Source: Dawidia cretensis (GTDB taxonomy: Bacteria; Bacteroidota; Bacteroidia; Cytophagales; Cyclobacteriaceae). Taken from it: 64,000 nucleotides of DNA. This document shows, in pieces, positions 7,733 to 17,800 of the stretch (within the stretch, counting starts at the first letter, position 1; each line of letters starts with the position of its first letter). The stretch covers positions 62,001 to 126,000 of the forward strand of contig NZ_JAHESE010000019.1 in assembly GCF_018598175.1 (NCBI RefSeq). Direction: 5' to 3'. The notes under the pieces were generated by a model that ran no database searches, was not told the origin of the DNA, and saw nothing but the letters and a program-made list of their open reading frames with translations. The position numbers were made by a program, and so were the translations under genes.

Positions 7733-10700
7733 ATGTTTATGAAAACAACGTTTCGCATCCCGCTGACAGTTTTCTTGTTGCTGGTGTGTGCCTATGCAGG
7801 TGCGCAGACGGTTACTGGAAAAGTCACGTCCATTTCTGAAGGGAATGGAATGCCCGGTGTTTCGGTTGTGCTGAAGGGCACAACAATCGGAACATCTACC
7901 GACGCCGAGGGTAACTATACCCTTAGCAACTCGGCTCTCGCCACTGGTACGCTCGTCTTCTCCTTTATCGGTTACGGTACAGAAGAAGTTGAAGTAGCCA
8001 ACAGAACACAGATCGACGTCGGCATGACGGAAGACATCTTTTCACTCGGCGAGGTGGTAGTCACCGCGTTCGGTGTGAAACGCTCTGAAAAAACGGTGAC
8101 GTATGCTACGCAGCAAGTAAGCAGCGACGAGCTGACACGCGTAAAAACGGATAACCTGATGAATACCCTGAACGGTAAAGTGCCGGGCGTAAGCATTTCG
8201 CCTAGCGCATCGGGTGTGGGTGGTTCGTCAAAAATCGTGTTGCGTGGTAACCGTTCACTCTCCGGCTCTAACCAGCCGTTGTATGTAGTAGACGGTATTC
8301 CCGTAACGAACAGCGGTAACTCCAACGGCCAGCCTAACAGCGCGTACGGCGGCTCGACCAACGTCGATGGTGGTGACGTGATCTCTACGCTCAATCCCGA
8401 CGATATCGAAAGCATCAGCGTGCTGAAAGGCGCTTCGGCATCGGCCCTCTACGGTAGCCAGGCTGCCAACGGTGTGATCCTTATCACGACCAAGAAAGGC
8501 AAAGAAGGGCAGACACAAATAAACTTCAACTCGACCTTCACGGCAAGCACCGTGGCCTATACGCCCGATTTCCAGAATGCCTACGGTGGAACCACGGCAA
8601 CTGCAAAACAAAGCTGGGGCGCAGGCGCAGCCGGAACCGGCGAACGTAACACAGACGAATTCTTCCGCACGGGTACAAACTGGACAAACTCCCTCAGTCT
8701 GTCAGGCGGTAACGAAATCGCGCAAACATACTTCTCATATGCCAATACCCACGCAAAGGGTGTTATGCCGACCAACGACCTGGATCGTAACAACATCTCC
8801 CTGCGTGAGACGGCCAAGTTCCTGGACAAGAAGCTGAGTGTAGATGCCAGCGTCAACTATACCACGCAGACGATCAACAATGCACCCAATGCCGGTCTGT
8901 ACCTCAACCCGCTTGTAGGTCTCTACCTGTTCCCGCGTAACGCCGACATCATGCCGTACAAAAATCAGTACGAGTTTGCCGGTGCTGAAGGCTTTGATCG
9001 CCAGAACTGGATAGACACAGAAGATATTCGTCAAAACCCGTGGTGGGTTGCCAACAGAAATACCAACGAAGCAAACCGTAAGCGGTACCTGCTGTCTGGT
9101 AGCGTGAAGTATGAGTTTAATAAATACCTCAGCCTGCAACTCCGTGGTAACATGGACCACATCGAGGATATTTTCGAAGCCAAGATGTACTCCGGTACAC
9201 ATGCTACATTGACGGGCGGGTCAGCCAACGGTTTCTACGTCAACAATTCCCAGACGCTTTCACAAAAGTACGGCGACGCGTTGCTGACGTTCAACCTACC
9301 GATGGATGGCGCTATTAGAATTGACGGTCTCGTGGGTACCTCCATTACCGATAGCCGCCGCGTTGGACTGGAAACCGGTCCCGGTAGCCTCGGCCTGAGA
9401 AACCCGAACTTCTTTGTGGCGCAAAACGTATTGGTAAGCGGCGACATGAACGCCACCAAGACGATTCCCGAAAACCACACACAGCTGCAGTCCGTATTCG
9501 GAACTGTTAACATTGGCTACCACGAGTGGTTGTACCTGAATGCCACTGGTCGTAACGACTGGTCTTCGAACCTGTCGTTTACACCCGACGTTTCGTTCTT
9601 CTATCCTGCAGTAGGTCTCTCCGGTGTTTTGTCGGATGCAGTAGACCTGCCGGCTCCTATTACCTTCGCGAAAGTTCGCGTGAACTACGCCGAAGTAGGT
9701 AACACGGTACCGCTGTACGTGACTAACCCGCAAAACTATACCAATCCCAGCACCGGTGCGATCGACCTGCGTCGTGTGATGGCGTTTGCTACCCTCAAGC
9801 CCGAGCGTACCCGCACGTACGAAGTTGGTGCCGACCTGAAGTTCTTTGACAACCGCCTCAGCGTGATGTTCAACTACTACAAGTCGAATACGTTCAATCA
9901 ATTCATTGAGGTGACGCCTTCTGCCGCCAGCCTCTACGAAAGAGCGTATATCAACGCAGGCGAAGTGCAAAACAAAGGCTTCGAATTTATGGTTGGCTAC
10001 GATGTGATCCGCGGCGAAAAGTTCTCATGGAATACTTCGCTCAACGGCTCGCGTAACGTAAACGAAGTGATCGATATTGCCGCCGACCGCGGCATCAATA
10101 ACCTCGTTGTTACTGGGAACAACAACCTTGGGTACCTCGGTCAGGTAGCAGTAGGCGGTATGACGGGTGACATCTACGGTTACCAAGTGATGCGCGACGA
10201 TCAGGACCGTGTTATGCTCGATGAAAACGGAGCTCCCAGTCGTACGACGGACTTCGAATTCATCGGCAACGCTACCCCCAAATTCTCCATGGGCTGGACC
10301 AACACGGTTAACTACGGCAACTTCGTACTCAACGTCCTCGTAGACGGCCGCTTCGGCGGAAAGGTACTGTCGATGACGGAAGCCCTCATGGACCAGTATG
10401 GTGTTTCTGAAAGGACGGGTGATGCAAGAGCGCAAGGTGGCGTACCCGTAAATGCGGTCAACCCCGAAGGCGAAGCTGTTTCGTCGGTCGATGCCCAGAC
10501 ATGGTATGGTACTACCGGTGGCCCCAACGGCATCATGGGCCAATACATGTACGACGCTACCGTTGTACGCCTGCGTGAAGCGTCGCTCGGCTATACGTTC
10601 CCGATGAAGAGTAACGTGGTGAAAAGCCTTCGCTTCTCGCTCATCGGCCGTAACCTGTTCTACATTTCCAAAGATGCTCCGTTCGATCCTGAGCTCACGC

Positions 10701-10789
10701 TCTCGACGGGTAACGGTCTTTCCGGTGTAGACATTTTCAGCCAGCCCGCGACCCGCAATATCGGTTTCTCGGTTAATGTTACTCTCTAA
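7733..10789 (+). CDS. SusC/RagA-family TonB-linked outer membrane transporter
   Basis: This 1018-residue TonB-dependent transporter imports glycan fragments across the outer membrane with a SusD lid. It has a signal peptide (about 1-26, ending AGAQ) and an N-terminal carboxypeptidase-D-like regulatory beta-sandwich (about 27-105, VTGKVTS...MPGVSVVLKGT). The TonB box/hinge region (EVVVTAFG) follows, then the plug with YVVDGIPV and the family motif VLKGASASALYGSQAANGV, and a 22-strand barrel ending in a C-terminal beta signal (FSVNVTL). There are two ATGs at 7733 and 7739, and either gives a good signal peptide. It is followed after 20 bp by its SusD partner. The upstream GH18 enzyme suggests an N-acetylglucosamine-containing substrate, which is inference. 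Confidence 0.95.
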   Translation: MFMKTTFRIPLTVFLLLVCAYAGAQTVTGKVTSISEGNGMPGVSVVLKGTTIGTSTDAEGNYTLSNSALATGTLVFSFIGYGTEEVEVANRTQIDVGMTEDIFSLGEVVVTAFGVKRSEKTVTYATQQVSSDELTRVKTDNLMNTLNGKVPGVSISPSASGVGGSSKIVLRGNRSLSGSNQPLYVVDGIPVTNSGNSNGQPNSAYGGSTNVDGGDVISTLNPDDIESISVLKGASASALYGSQAANGVILITTKKGKEGQTQINFNSTFTASTVAYTPDFQNAYGGTTATAKQSWGAGAAGTGERNTDEFFRTGTNWTNSLSLSGGNEIAQTYFSYANTHAKGVMPTNDLDRNNISLRETAKFLDKKLSVDASVNYTTQTINNAPNAGLYLNPLVGLYLFPRNADIMPYKNQYEFAGAEGFDRQNWIDTEDIRQNPWWVANRNTNEANRKRYLLSGSVKYEFNKYLSLQLRGNMDHIEDIFEAKMYSGTHATLTGGSANGFYVNNSQTLSQKYGDALLTFNLPMDGAIRIDGLVGTSITDSRRVGLETGPGSLGLRNPNFFVAQNVLVSGDMNATKTIPENHTQLQSVFGTVNIGYHEWLYLNATGRNDWSSNLSFTPDVSFFYPAVGLSGVLSDAVDLPAPITFAKVRVNYAEVGNTVPLYVTNPQNYTNPSTGAIDLRRVMAFATLKPERTRTYEVGADLKFFDNRLSVMFNYYKSNTFNQFIEVTPSAASLYERAYINAGEVQNKGFEFMVGYDVIRGEKFSWNTSLNGSRNVNEVIDIAADRGINNLVVTGNNNLGYLGQVAVGGMTGDIYGYQVMRDDQDRVMLDENGAPSRTTDFEFIGNATPKFSMGWTNTVNYGNFVLNVLVDGRFGGKVLSMTEALMDQYGVSERTGDARAQGGVPVNAVNPEGEAVSSVDAQTWYGTTGGPNGIMGQYMYDATVVRLREASLGYTFPMKSNVVKSLRFSLIGRNLFYISKDAPFDPELTLSTGNGLSGVDIFSQPATRNIGFSVNVTL

Positions 10790-10809
10790 CGATAAAAGAC
10801 TACATAGCT

Positions 10810-12372
10810 ATGAAAAAATATATTCTGGCATTCCTGACGGCCGCCGCAATGGTGGGCTGTACGGACAACTTCGAAGATTATAATACGGATAACACCGGCG
10901 TAGGTGACGATGCGAAGCTATTGTTTCCCACCATGCAGCACGAGCTGTTCCACGACTATCAAACTGCCCAGAACCTGGGTGCGGATGCTTACGCGGGCTA
11001 TATGATGTCGCCGCACCCGTTTTCGTTTCAAAACAACATGAACTACGGCTTGGTAGACGGCTGGAATAACAACGCCTTTAAAGGCATGTATACATTCGTG
11101 TTCCGAAATATCGACCAGATGCAGCGCAGCGGACTGGGTCAAACCAACCCGGACCTATGGGCTGTCGCGTTGATTATGAAAGTCGAAGCTATGCATCGCG
11201 TAACGGAGAAATTCGGTCCTATTCCGTACAGTGCGGCGGGAAAATCGGCTACGAACATCGCCTACGACAACGAGTCCGATATCTATAACCAGTTCTTTCT
11301 GGAGCTCGATACTGCTGTAAATAACCTCGGAGCATTTGTAAGCGATCCTGCCAACGCCGGTCAGAAACCTTTTGAATCGGTGGACCTGTTCTACGAAGGT
11401 GATTATACCAAATGGATCAAGTTTGCCAACTCGCTGCGTCTGCGTCTCGCCACGCACATCGTAAAGGTAGCTCCCGAAGTTGCCAAGCGTGAAGGAGAAA
11501 AGGCTCTCGCCCACGCTGGCGGATTGATGGAAGTACCCGCCGACGATGCCGCCCGTGAGGTAACCAACGGTACAAGCGATCTGTTCATGATCACCGAACA
11601 GTGGGCTGATAACCGCGTCAACGCAGCCGTTATTACCTACTTGCAGGGATACAACGATCCGCGTCTGCCGATATACGTTGCGCGGACAACGACTCCTGCC
11701 ACTGGTGACCCGGACTTCTCCGGCCAGTACATCGGTATTCGTATAGGTTCCGACATCGACGAGAAAGCGAGATACACGCCTTACTCGAGCCTCAACACGG
11801 CGACGACGTTTACCCAGACACGTGCCCAGCACGTTATGTCTGCCGCGGAAGTATGGTTCCTGAAAGCCGAAGCTGCCCTGCGTGGCTGGGCTGGTGCGGG
11901 CGACGCGCAAGCGAACTATGAAAAGGGCGTACAGGTATCGATGGAACAGTGGGGTGCCAATATCGGTAGCTATCTGTCCGACAACACCAGCACACAAGCT
12001 GACTACATAGATCCCCTGAACGACAAGCGTAACATTGACGCACCGTCGAACATCACCATCGCCTGGGAAAACGGAGACAGCGACGAACGCAAATTCGAGC
12101 GCATCATAACCCAGAAATGGATTGCCATGTTCCCCGAAGGCATGGAAGCGTGGACGGAATTCCGCCGCACAGGCTATCCCAAGCTGTTCCCGGTTTACGT
12201 GAATAGAAGTGGTGGTTCGATCGACACGGACGTTCAGATCAGAAGACTTCCGTATCCCGAGGCTGAGTTCCAGACTAATCGCACCGCCGTTGCAGATGCG
12301 GTTACCCGCCTGAAGGGTCCGAACACCGGTGGCACACGCCTCTGGTGGGATGTTGACAAAGCGAATTTCTAA
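10810..12372 (+). CDS. SusD/RagB-family surface glycan-binding lipoprotein
   Basis: This 520-residue lipoprotein has the signal MKKYILAFLTAAAMVGC (Cys at about 17) and an acidic stretch just after it (TDNFEDYNTDN), as in surface-exported lipoproteins. The helical TPR-like SusD fold is indicated by segments such as YDNESDIYNQFFLELDTAV, KFANSLRLRLATHI and the C-terminal QKWIAMFPEGMEAWTEFRR. It belongs to the SusD-like group in which these signatures are typical. It lies 20 bp downstream of SusC, so the two are co-transcribed. It acts as the hinged lid that captures oligosaccharide on the SusC barrel. Confidence 0.94.
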   Translation: MKKYILAFLTAAAMVGCTDNFEDYNTDNTGVGDDAKLLFPTMQHELFHDYQTAQNLGADAYAGYMMSPHPFSFQNNMNYGLVDGWNNNAFKGMYTFVFRNIDQMQRSGLGQTNPDLWAVALIMKVEAMHRVTEKFGPIPYSAAGKSATNIAYDNESDIYNQFFLELDTAVNNLGAFVSDPANAGQKPFESVDLFYEGDYTKWIKFANSLRLRLATHIVKVAPEVAKREGEKALAHAGGLMEVPADDAAREVTNGTSDLFMITEQWADNRVNAAVITYLQGYNDPRLPIYVARTTTPATGDPDFSGQYIGIRIGSDIDEKARYTPYSSLNTATTFTQTRAQHVMSAAEVWFLKAEAALRGWAGAGDAQANYEKGVQVSMEQWGANIGSYLSDNTSTQADYIDPLNDKRNIDAPSNITIAWENGDSDERKFERIITQKWIAMFPEGMEAWTEFRRTGYPKLFPVYVNRSGGSIDTDVQIRRLPYPEAEFQTNRTAVADAVTRLKGPNTGGTRLWWDVDKANF

Positions 12373-12390
12373 GCATCGATATAGATAAAG

Positions 12391-12428
12391 GGGAGGGTGT
12401 CTCAATATTGAGATACCCTCTTTTTTTA
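12391..12428 (+). terminator. Intrinsic terminator of the first SusCD operon
   Basis: GAGGGTGTCTCAAT (12393-12406) pairs with ATTGAGATACCCTC (12407-12420) with a single G-U wobble, followed by seven T. Confidence 0.9.
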
Positions 12429-12634
12429 TGCTCTCGTCAAATCGCCCAGAACAGCAGTTTTTATCAATCGCGTGAATATATTTTTTTAAGGCCTTACTTA
12501 TGGCAATCGTGTGCAGTTTAGCGACCGCAACGGCTCTAAGCCTGTTATACTATGCCTTTTAATGCAGTTCAAGGAGTTTTCTTTGTGATTTATCCTTTAT
12601 ATTCTTGTACTCCTATCCACCGCGTTGCTCGCAG

Positions 12635-12754
12635 CAATATGACGCCAATGACCCTACTGGCCTAACAAAAGTCCAGCCCGATCGAATGTATCGATTATAT
12701 AAATCGGGTCATTTGTATAAAAATATGGGGGGTCATCCCGCGGAAATAGATTGA
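12635..12754 (+). pseudogene. Possible remnant of an Rhs-type toxin tail
   Basis: The region 12429-12756 has no standard gene. The plus frame ending at TGA 12752-12754 is open back to 12563. From about 12635 it reads QYDANDPTGLTK, then DRMYRLYKSGHLYKN, and ends HPAEID. The NDPTGL segment resembles the end of the Rhs/YD core that precedes variable toxin tips. It ends 2 bp before the ATG of the small lipoprotein gene. There is no credible start codon or upstream core, so it would be a fragment left after recombination. This rests on about 38 codons judged by eye and may be coincidence. Confidence 0.3.
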
Positions 12755-12756
12755 TT

Positions 12757-13173
12757 ATGAGGAGGTATTTGTTGATCTTTTGTTTGCTGTTTATTTCTCT
12801 GATTTCCTGTGATGTTAGGAAAATGAAGGGGATTGAGTTGGGAAAATTTGAGCTACTAGATATTTCAGCGGATTACGATGATATTAAATTGTTAAAAGCT
12901 TATAACGCAGGTATATCTGACGGAGAGTCTGAGATTAGAGCGAATGTCTATCTCATTAAAGTACTTTCAGTTGAAGAAGAACTATTTGTAATTGAGCCGT
13001 GCCGTGAATTTTCGCAGCTGGCTGAACGTGATTTTCATGAATTGGAAAAACGCGATCTTATGTTGGTGTCGGTGACTCCACCGGATCATAGTTATATATA
13101 TGTTCCGGAGAGTGCTGACATCCCTGAAGGGTCTAAAGTAATTTGGGGTTCATTAAAATTGCTTAGTTATTAG
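12757..13173 (+). CDS. Small AT-rich lipoprotein, possible orphan immunity protein
   Basis: This 138-residue protein begins MRRYLLIFCLLFISLISC, a lipoprotein signal with Cys at about 18. A TTG two codons upstream is in frame, but the ATG at 12757 is preferred, with GAGG-rich sequence around it. The mature part is about 120 residues, acidic, with no domain I recognise. Its codon use is clearly more AT-rich than the SusCD genes beside it, suggesting recent transfer. It follows a frame that resembles an Rhs toxin tail. Small lipoproteins in that position often neutralise the toxin, so an orphan immunity role is possible but unproven. Confidence 0.7.
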   Translation: MRRYLLIFCLLFISLISCDVRKMKGIELGKFELLDISADYDDIKLLKAYNAGISDGESEIRANVYLIKVLSVEEELFVIEPCREFSQLAERDFHELEKRDLMLVSVTPPDHSYIYVPESADIPEGSKVIWGSLKLLSY

Positions 13174-13298
13174 CGTGTAAGTAGCATCTTCTTAATCAAT
13201 GGTTGAAGAATGGTTACAAGGGGAAATACTTTTATGTGTTAAGAGAATTTTTATCCCACAGCCATGAAATTGTGCGGCTGTTAGCTCCGTTGACACAG

Positions 13299-13330
13299 GC
13301 TCCCGTCAGCAGCGAGGGGCTTTTTGTTTT
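13299..13330 (+). terminator. Weak terminator between convergent genes
   Basis: GCTCC (13299-13303) can pair with GGGGC (13316-13320), including one G-U, followed by TTTTTG. It lies between the small lipoprotein gene and the convergent DUF418 gene. Confidence 0.4.
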
Positions 13331-14673
13331 TATGCACTAACTGTCTCAATGGACCCTGCCGCACGTACCAACGGCTGCCGCTTCCAATACGTCAAGCTCC
13401 GCCACACCCACTCCAATGGCCCATAGAGAAAATACCGCAGCCATATCGCGCTGAAAATAATCTGGAACACCCAAACCCCCACGACAACATACCAAAGCTC
13501 GCTGCGAGTAAGCTTACCATAAAATCCCAAACCATAACCATGAAAGAACAACGTGCACAGCACCGACTGCATCAGGTAATTGGTAAACGCCAGCTGACCC
13601 ACGTTGGCAAAGCCTTTAAGAAACCAATCCATCCAGCCGCTCTTCCACACCAGCACAATCAATCCGATATGCCCGCACGTAACCAACAAGCGGTGTAACT
13701 GATATATCTCGATCTTGATAGGTCGGATCTCCAGGTACCGGTAATAATCAAAGTTCGCCGCGCGGTAAGCATTCCCTTCCAGGATGCCCCAGCCGAATCC
13801 CAGCGTATACCCCACGACAACAAACACACCGTACAGCCACAAAGGTTTGTCGCCGGTCAGGATGCCCGTTTTATAGAATACCATGCCCAGAAAGATGAAC
13901 AGCATCACGTCGAAGAAAAAGGCGTCATAGATCTTGGTGCTTTCAAATGCCCGTATCATCGGGGCCAGGTGTTCCCAAACTTCGGGGTAGGACTTTTGCA
14001 TATCGCTGACCTTCTTCTCGGCACCCTCGCGCAGTTTGGCAATACTGCTTTTTTCTTCGATCATCTTCCAGGCTTTGAGATCCTCTTGTTGTTTGTCGGT
14101 CAGTGCCTTCTGCTGTTTCTCGAGGGCCAGGGCGGCGAGGGCTCGTTCGCGCACCGCCAGTCGTTCCGTAGTCCGGGACCAACCTTTATAGACCGTCACC
14201 GCAAAGCAGAAAATAGCGAGCACCAGCAGTAGCTTAATAGAGCTGTTACGAAAGGGGAATAAGAAAAGCCCACAAAGTGCATACGCATAGAGGATGTCGC
14301 CAAACCATAACAATACATACGCATTAAACAGGCCGAAGAGCAACAGCCAGATCAGCCGCCGGTAATAAATATCGGCCGCGGCTAAGCCTGTGTGTTGCTT
14401 GGCGAGCCGGTGTACGAGCAACAACATGCCCGCGCCAAACAACATCGAGAACAAGCCGCGATACGAACCTTCCACCAGGAAGTTGGTAACGTACCAGGAG
14501 GCAAGATCCACGGGGGATGTTTCGTTGTACACTAATAGGTGGCGCGAAGCCTGATGAGGCCGGGCAAAGCCACCGATGTTTAGGATCAGGATGCCACACA
14601 GGGCTATGCCCCGAATGGCATCCAGAATGAAAAGTCGTTCCTTTTGTTGTAGAGGTTGTATAGTTGTTTCCAT
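13330..14673 (-). CDS. DUF418 family (YeiB-like) inner membrane protein
   Basis: This 447-residue polytopic membrane protein opens with ERLFILDAIRGIALCGILIL, the diagnostic first transmembrane segment of the DUF418/YeiB group. Further helices follow (SMLFGAGMLLLV, YILYAYALCGLFLF-like, LWLYGVFVVVGYTLGFGWG), and a long charged cytoplasmic or periplasmic insertion (about residues 165-245, rich in Glu, Lys and Arg) interrupts the helices. The C-terminal DUF418 domain (about 280-430) contains GQLAFTNYLMQSVLC. The family is related to acyltransferase-3-like membrane proteins, and no substrate is established. It lies downstream of the FG-GAP gene on the same strand with a 158-bp gap, and is probably transcribed separately. 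Confidence 0.9.
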   Translation of the reverse strand: METTIQPLQQKERLFILDAIRGIALCGILILNIGGFARPHQASRHLLVYNETSPVDLASWYVTNFLVEGSYRGLFSMLFGAGMLLLVHRLAKQHTGLAAADIYYRRLIWLLLFGLFNAYVLLWFGDILYAYALCGLFLFPFRNSSIKLLLVLAIFCFAVTVYKGWSRTTERLAVRERALAALALEKQQKALTDKQQEDLKAWKMIEEKSSIAKLREGAEKKVSDMQKSYPEVWEHLAPMIRAFESTKIYDAFFFDVMLFIFLGMVFYKTGILTGDKPLWLYGVFVVVGYTLGFGWGILEGNAYRAANFDYYRYLEIRPIKIEIYQLHRLLVTCGHIGLIVLVWKSGWMDWFLKGFANVGQLAFTNYLMQSVLCTLFFHGYGLGFYGKLTRSELWYVVVGVWVFQIIFSAIWLRYFLYGPLEWVWRSLTYWKRQPLVRAAGSIETVSA

Positions 14674-14831
14674 AACGAGTATATAGCTAACGTGAAATTA
14701 ATATACGGCGCACGCCGCTGGCATACACCGATATTTACATGAACGGTATAATCGCCGGCCTCAGTTCTCGTCGTGGCTGAGGTAGAGAAGTTTTGGCTGC
14801 GTTGGAATAGTTGCAGTATAGGTATATGATT

Positions 14832-17800
14832 TTATGGGCGCGGCCGTTGCGCCAGGCGATAGCATGTTAAAGGTTGTCCGGTAGCGCCACTCATTAATAG
14901 GGTTGAGCCACCGGCAGCAATCACCGCAAGTGCCCGGGTATCATGCCGCAACTGCAATCCACTGCGGTTTTGCGGCAGATAGGAGAAATTCCCTTTGCCA
15001 TCATTCAGCAGCACTGCGCCGCTGAGCGCATCCGAGCGGCCTACACGAACGCGCACGTTTGTCTCATTGCCTGCCAGGATCAAATCGGTGTCACCATCGT
15101 GATCTACATCGCTTGTAGCAATAGCATATACCGGAGCAAACTGTGCCTGTACAGGTAATTCATGCTGTACAAATCGGCCGCCTTGATTTTCGAAATAGGA
15201 GGTATATAGAGAGGGGGCCGAAAGCGTCGTAGCACCTTCTAGTTCTTCGGGCTTAAACATCGTGTTCAACGTAGCATTTGCATACGACGTGTAGTCGTTG
15301 AACCGTGGCTTAAGGAATGTCACTTGTCCAAGCGCTTCATCGCGACTGGCAAATGGATAGGACTGATCTCCTATATAATAACAGAAGAAAGGATCGACCT
15401 GGTTATCTTTATTAAAGTCTTTATAGACGAGCGTCGCGGGGTGTTCAGCCGTAACATTGTACTGATGATTCGCACCATAGTTACCCGCTACAATATCGAC
15501 GTCGCCATCACCATCCAGGTCCTCTACTTTCAGACAGTTCCACCAGCCCGTCGTGTTTCCGGCAAGGAAGGTAGCCGTAGCATCGGTAAACGCTGCGCCG
15601 CCCTGGTTGATCAGCGTACGCACGGGGGTCCATTCACCGGCCACGATCAGATCGGTCTTGCCATCGCTATTGATGTCCGCCGCCTTCGCGTCGCGTACCA
15701 TGCCTAGCCCGGCAAATAAACCATCCGTGCTCGAAGTAAAGGCGCCTTTGCCATTATTCATCAACAATAAGCTGGCCGACGCGATAGGGTATTGTCCCGG
15801 TGTTATACCGGTGCCTACAAAAACATCCATGTCCTTGTCGTCGTCCGCATCCAACACAGTAATGCATGATCCCGCCAGCGTTTCCGTTGGTAACGTGCCG
15901 CGTATAAACTGACCATGACCATTGTTCAGGTATAATCTATCTTGTAATATGGCATCGTTCGGTTGAAACTGATAACCACCACTCACCACGTACAAGTCCG
16001 CATCGCCATCGCCATCGGCGTCAAAGAAGGCAGCATCTTCATCCTGATATACTTTATCTTGCTCGAACACCGGCACAGCCGCTTCCGTAAACGTACCGTC
16101 TTTCCGTTGCAGCAATACGGTGCCACGCTGACCCTGCGGTCCACAGAGGTAAAGATCTTCTAACCCATCGTGGTTGACATCACCCTGCGCCATGCGCGGA
16201 CCCGAGCGCGAATACATACGCGGCAGCAGAAACTGGCGTTTAAAATCGTTCACCCCGGACGGAACATGTTGCCAGGCGGGAGCCGGTGTAAGTGTGAAAA
16301 ACGGCTTCGCAGTAGACGGAGAACGATAGCGGGCCGTAGCTTGCGCATAATCAGGTTCCAGCGTATTAGAGACCTTTGTGAAATGCTGGCTTTTATTATC
16401 CGGCCAGGTAATGCGCACCGAATCCACGCTGTCGGCACCCAGTCCGATCTGCATGGGTGTATAGCTGCACGACTGGAATCCCCGCACCGGCTCAAACGCA
16501 TAGTGCTGCACACGGCCCGGTTGGTATACCGTCACCTGCGTACCCGCCAGCGTGCGACCGGCATTGCGCTTCCGTAGGTCTACAGTCAGGAATCTGGCCT
16601 GGTGATCGTCCACACTACGGTTGCGATACAGTACGGCCGGCTCGTTCAAGGTATTGACCACCAGGTCGGGGTCGCCGTCGTTGTCCAGGTCGGCATACGC
16701 CGCACCGTTCGATTTGTACTGCCGCGTAACACCCCAGGGTGCATTCATTTTGGTGAACGTCAGGTTGCCGTTGTTCTTAAACACACAATTGCCAACCTGA
16801 ATGGCCGGCATCTGGTCCAGGATCAACTGCAGGTTGGGGGCGGTGCCGGTGGTACGGGCCTTCACCTGCTCGTCCACCGTAAACTTCAGGAACTGCATGT
16901 TGGTATAATCCTTCTCATAACCGTTGGTGATGTATAGATCCTTCCAGCCATCACCGTCGTAGTCGTTAAACAGAGCAGCCCAGCTCCAGTCGGTATTCGA
17001 AACACCGGCCAGCTGACCAATTTCTGAAAACGTACCGTCGCCGTTGTTGATCTGCAGCATGTTGCGCATGATCTGGTCGTGGAAGCCTGCCTCCAGCAGC
17101 AGATTATACTTGTCGTAATTGTCATCACCCGACGAAAGTTTGATGCGCTCGTTGCTTTCGGGCAACATGTCGAGGGTGATGAGGTCGGTCAAGCCATCGT
17201 TGTTGATGTCGGCGGCGTCAGAGCCCATAGAAAACAGCGATACGTGCCCGGTGGCAGTTGTAATGGTATTTTTAAACGTGCCGTCACGTTGGTTGATGTA
17301 TAAATAGTCTTCTTCATTGAAGTCGTTGGAGATGTACAGATCCGGCCAGCCATCGTTGTTGAAATCAGTAATCGCCAGTCCCAGTCCAAAGCTCAGCACG
17401 TTGTTAATGAGCCCCGCGCGTTCGCTTACATCGGTGAACTTGCCGCCGTCGTTCCGGTATAAGCGGCTGCCGAATTTATCGCCCTTCTGATGTTTAAGAC
17501 CGGCCAGTAGTTTGCTAAAGCCGCCGTACTTCGGGATGGAGTGGTTGAGCACAAACAAATCGGGATCGCCGTCTTTGTCGTAATCAAAGAACGCCGCTTG
17601 TGTAGAATAAGAGTCATCGGCCACACCATACTGTGCTGCTTGCTCCGTAAAGGTCAGGTCGTGGTTATTGATGAAAAGCAAATTTTTACGAAGCGTAGAG
17701 TCCGTTCGCGCAGAGCGGCATACATATATGTCGAGCCATCCATCCTGGTTTACATCGGCCAGTGTCACACCGGTTTTCCAACCCTGTGGCACGGCCACAC

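Noticed and set aside
11155-12405. 416-codon minus-strand open frame over the SusD gene
   Set aside because: A shadow of the SusD reading frame with Cys- and Arg-rich nonsense composition, running through the terminator stem.
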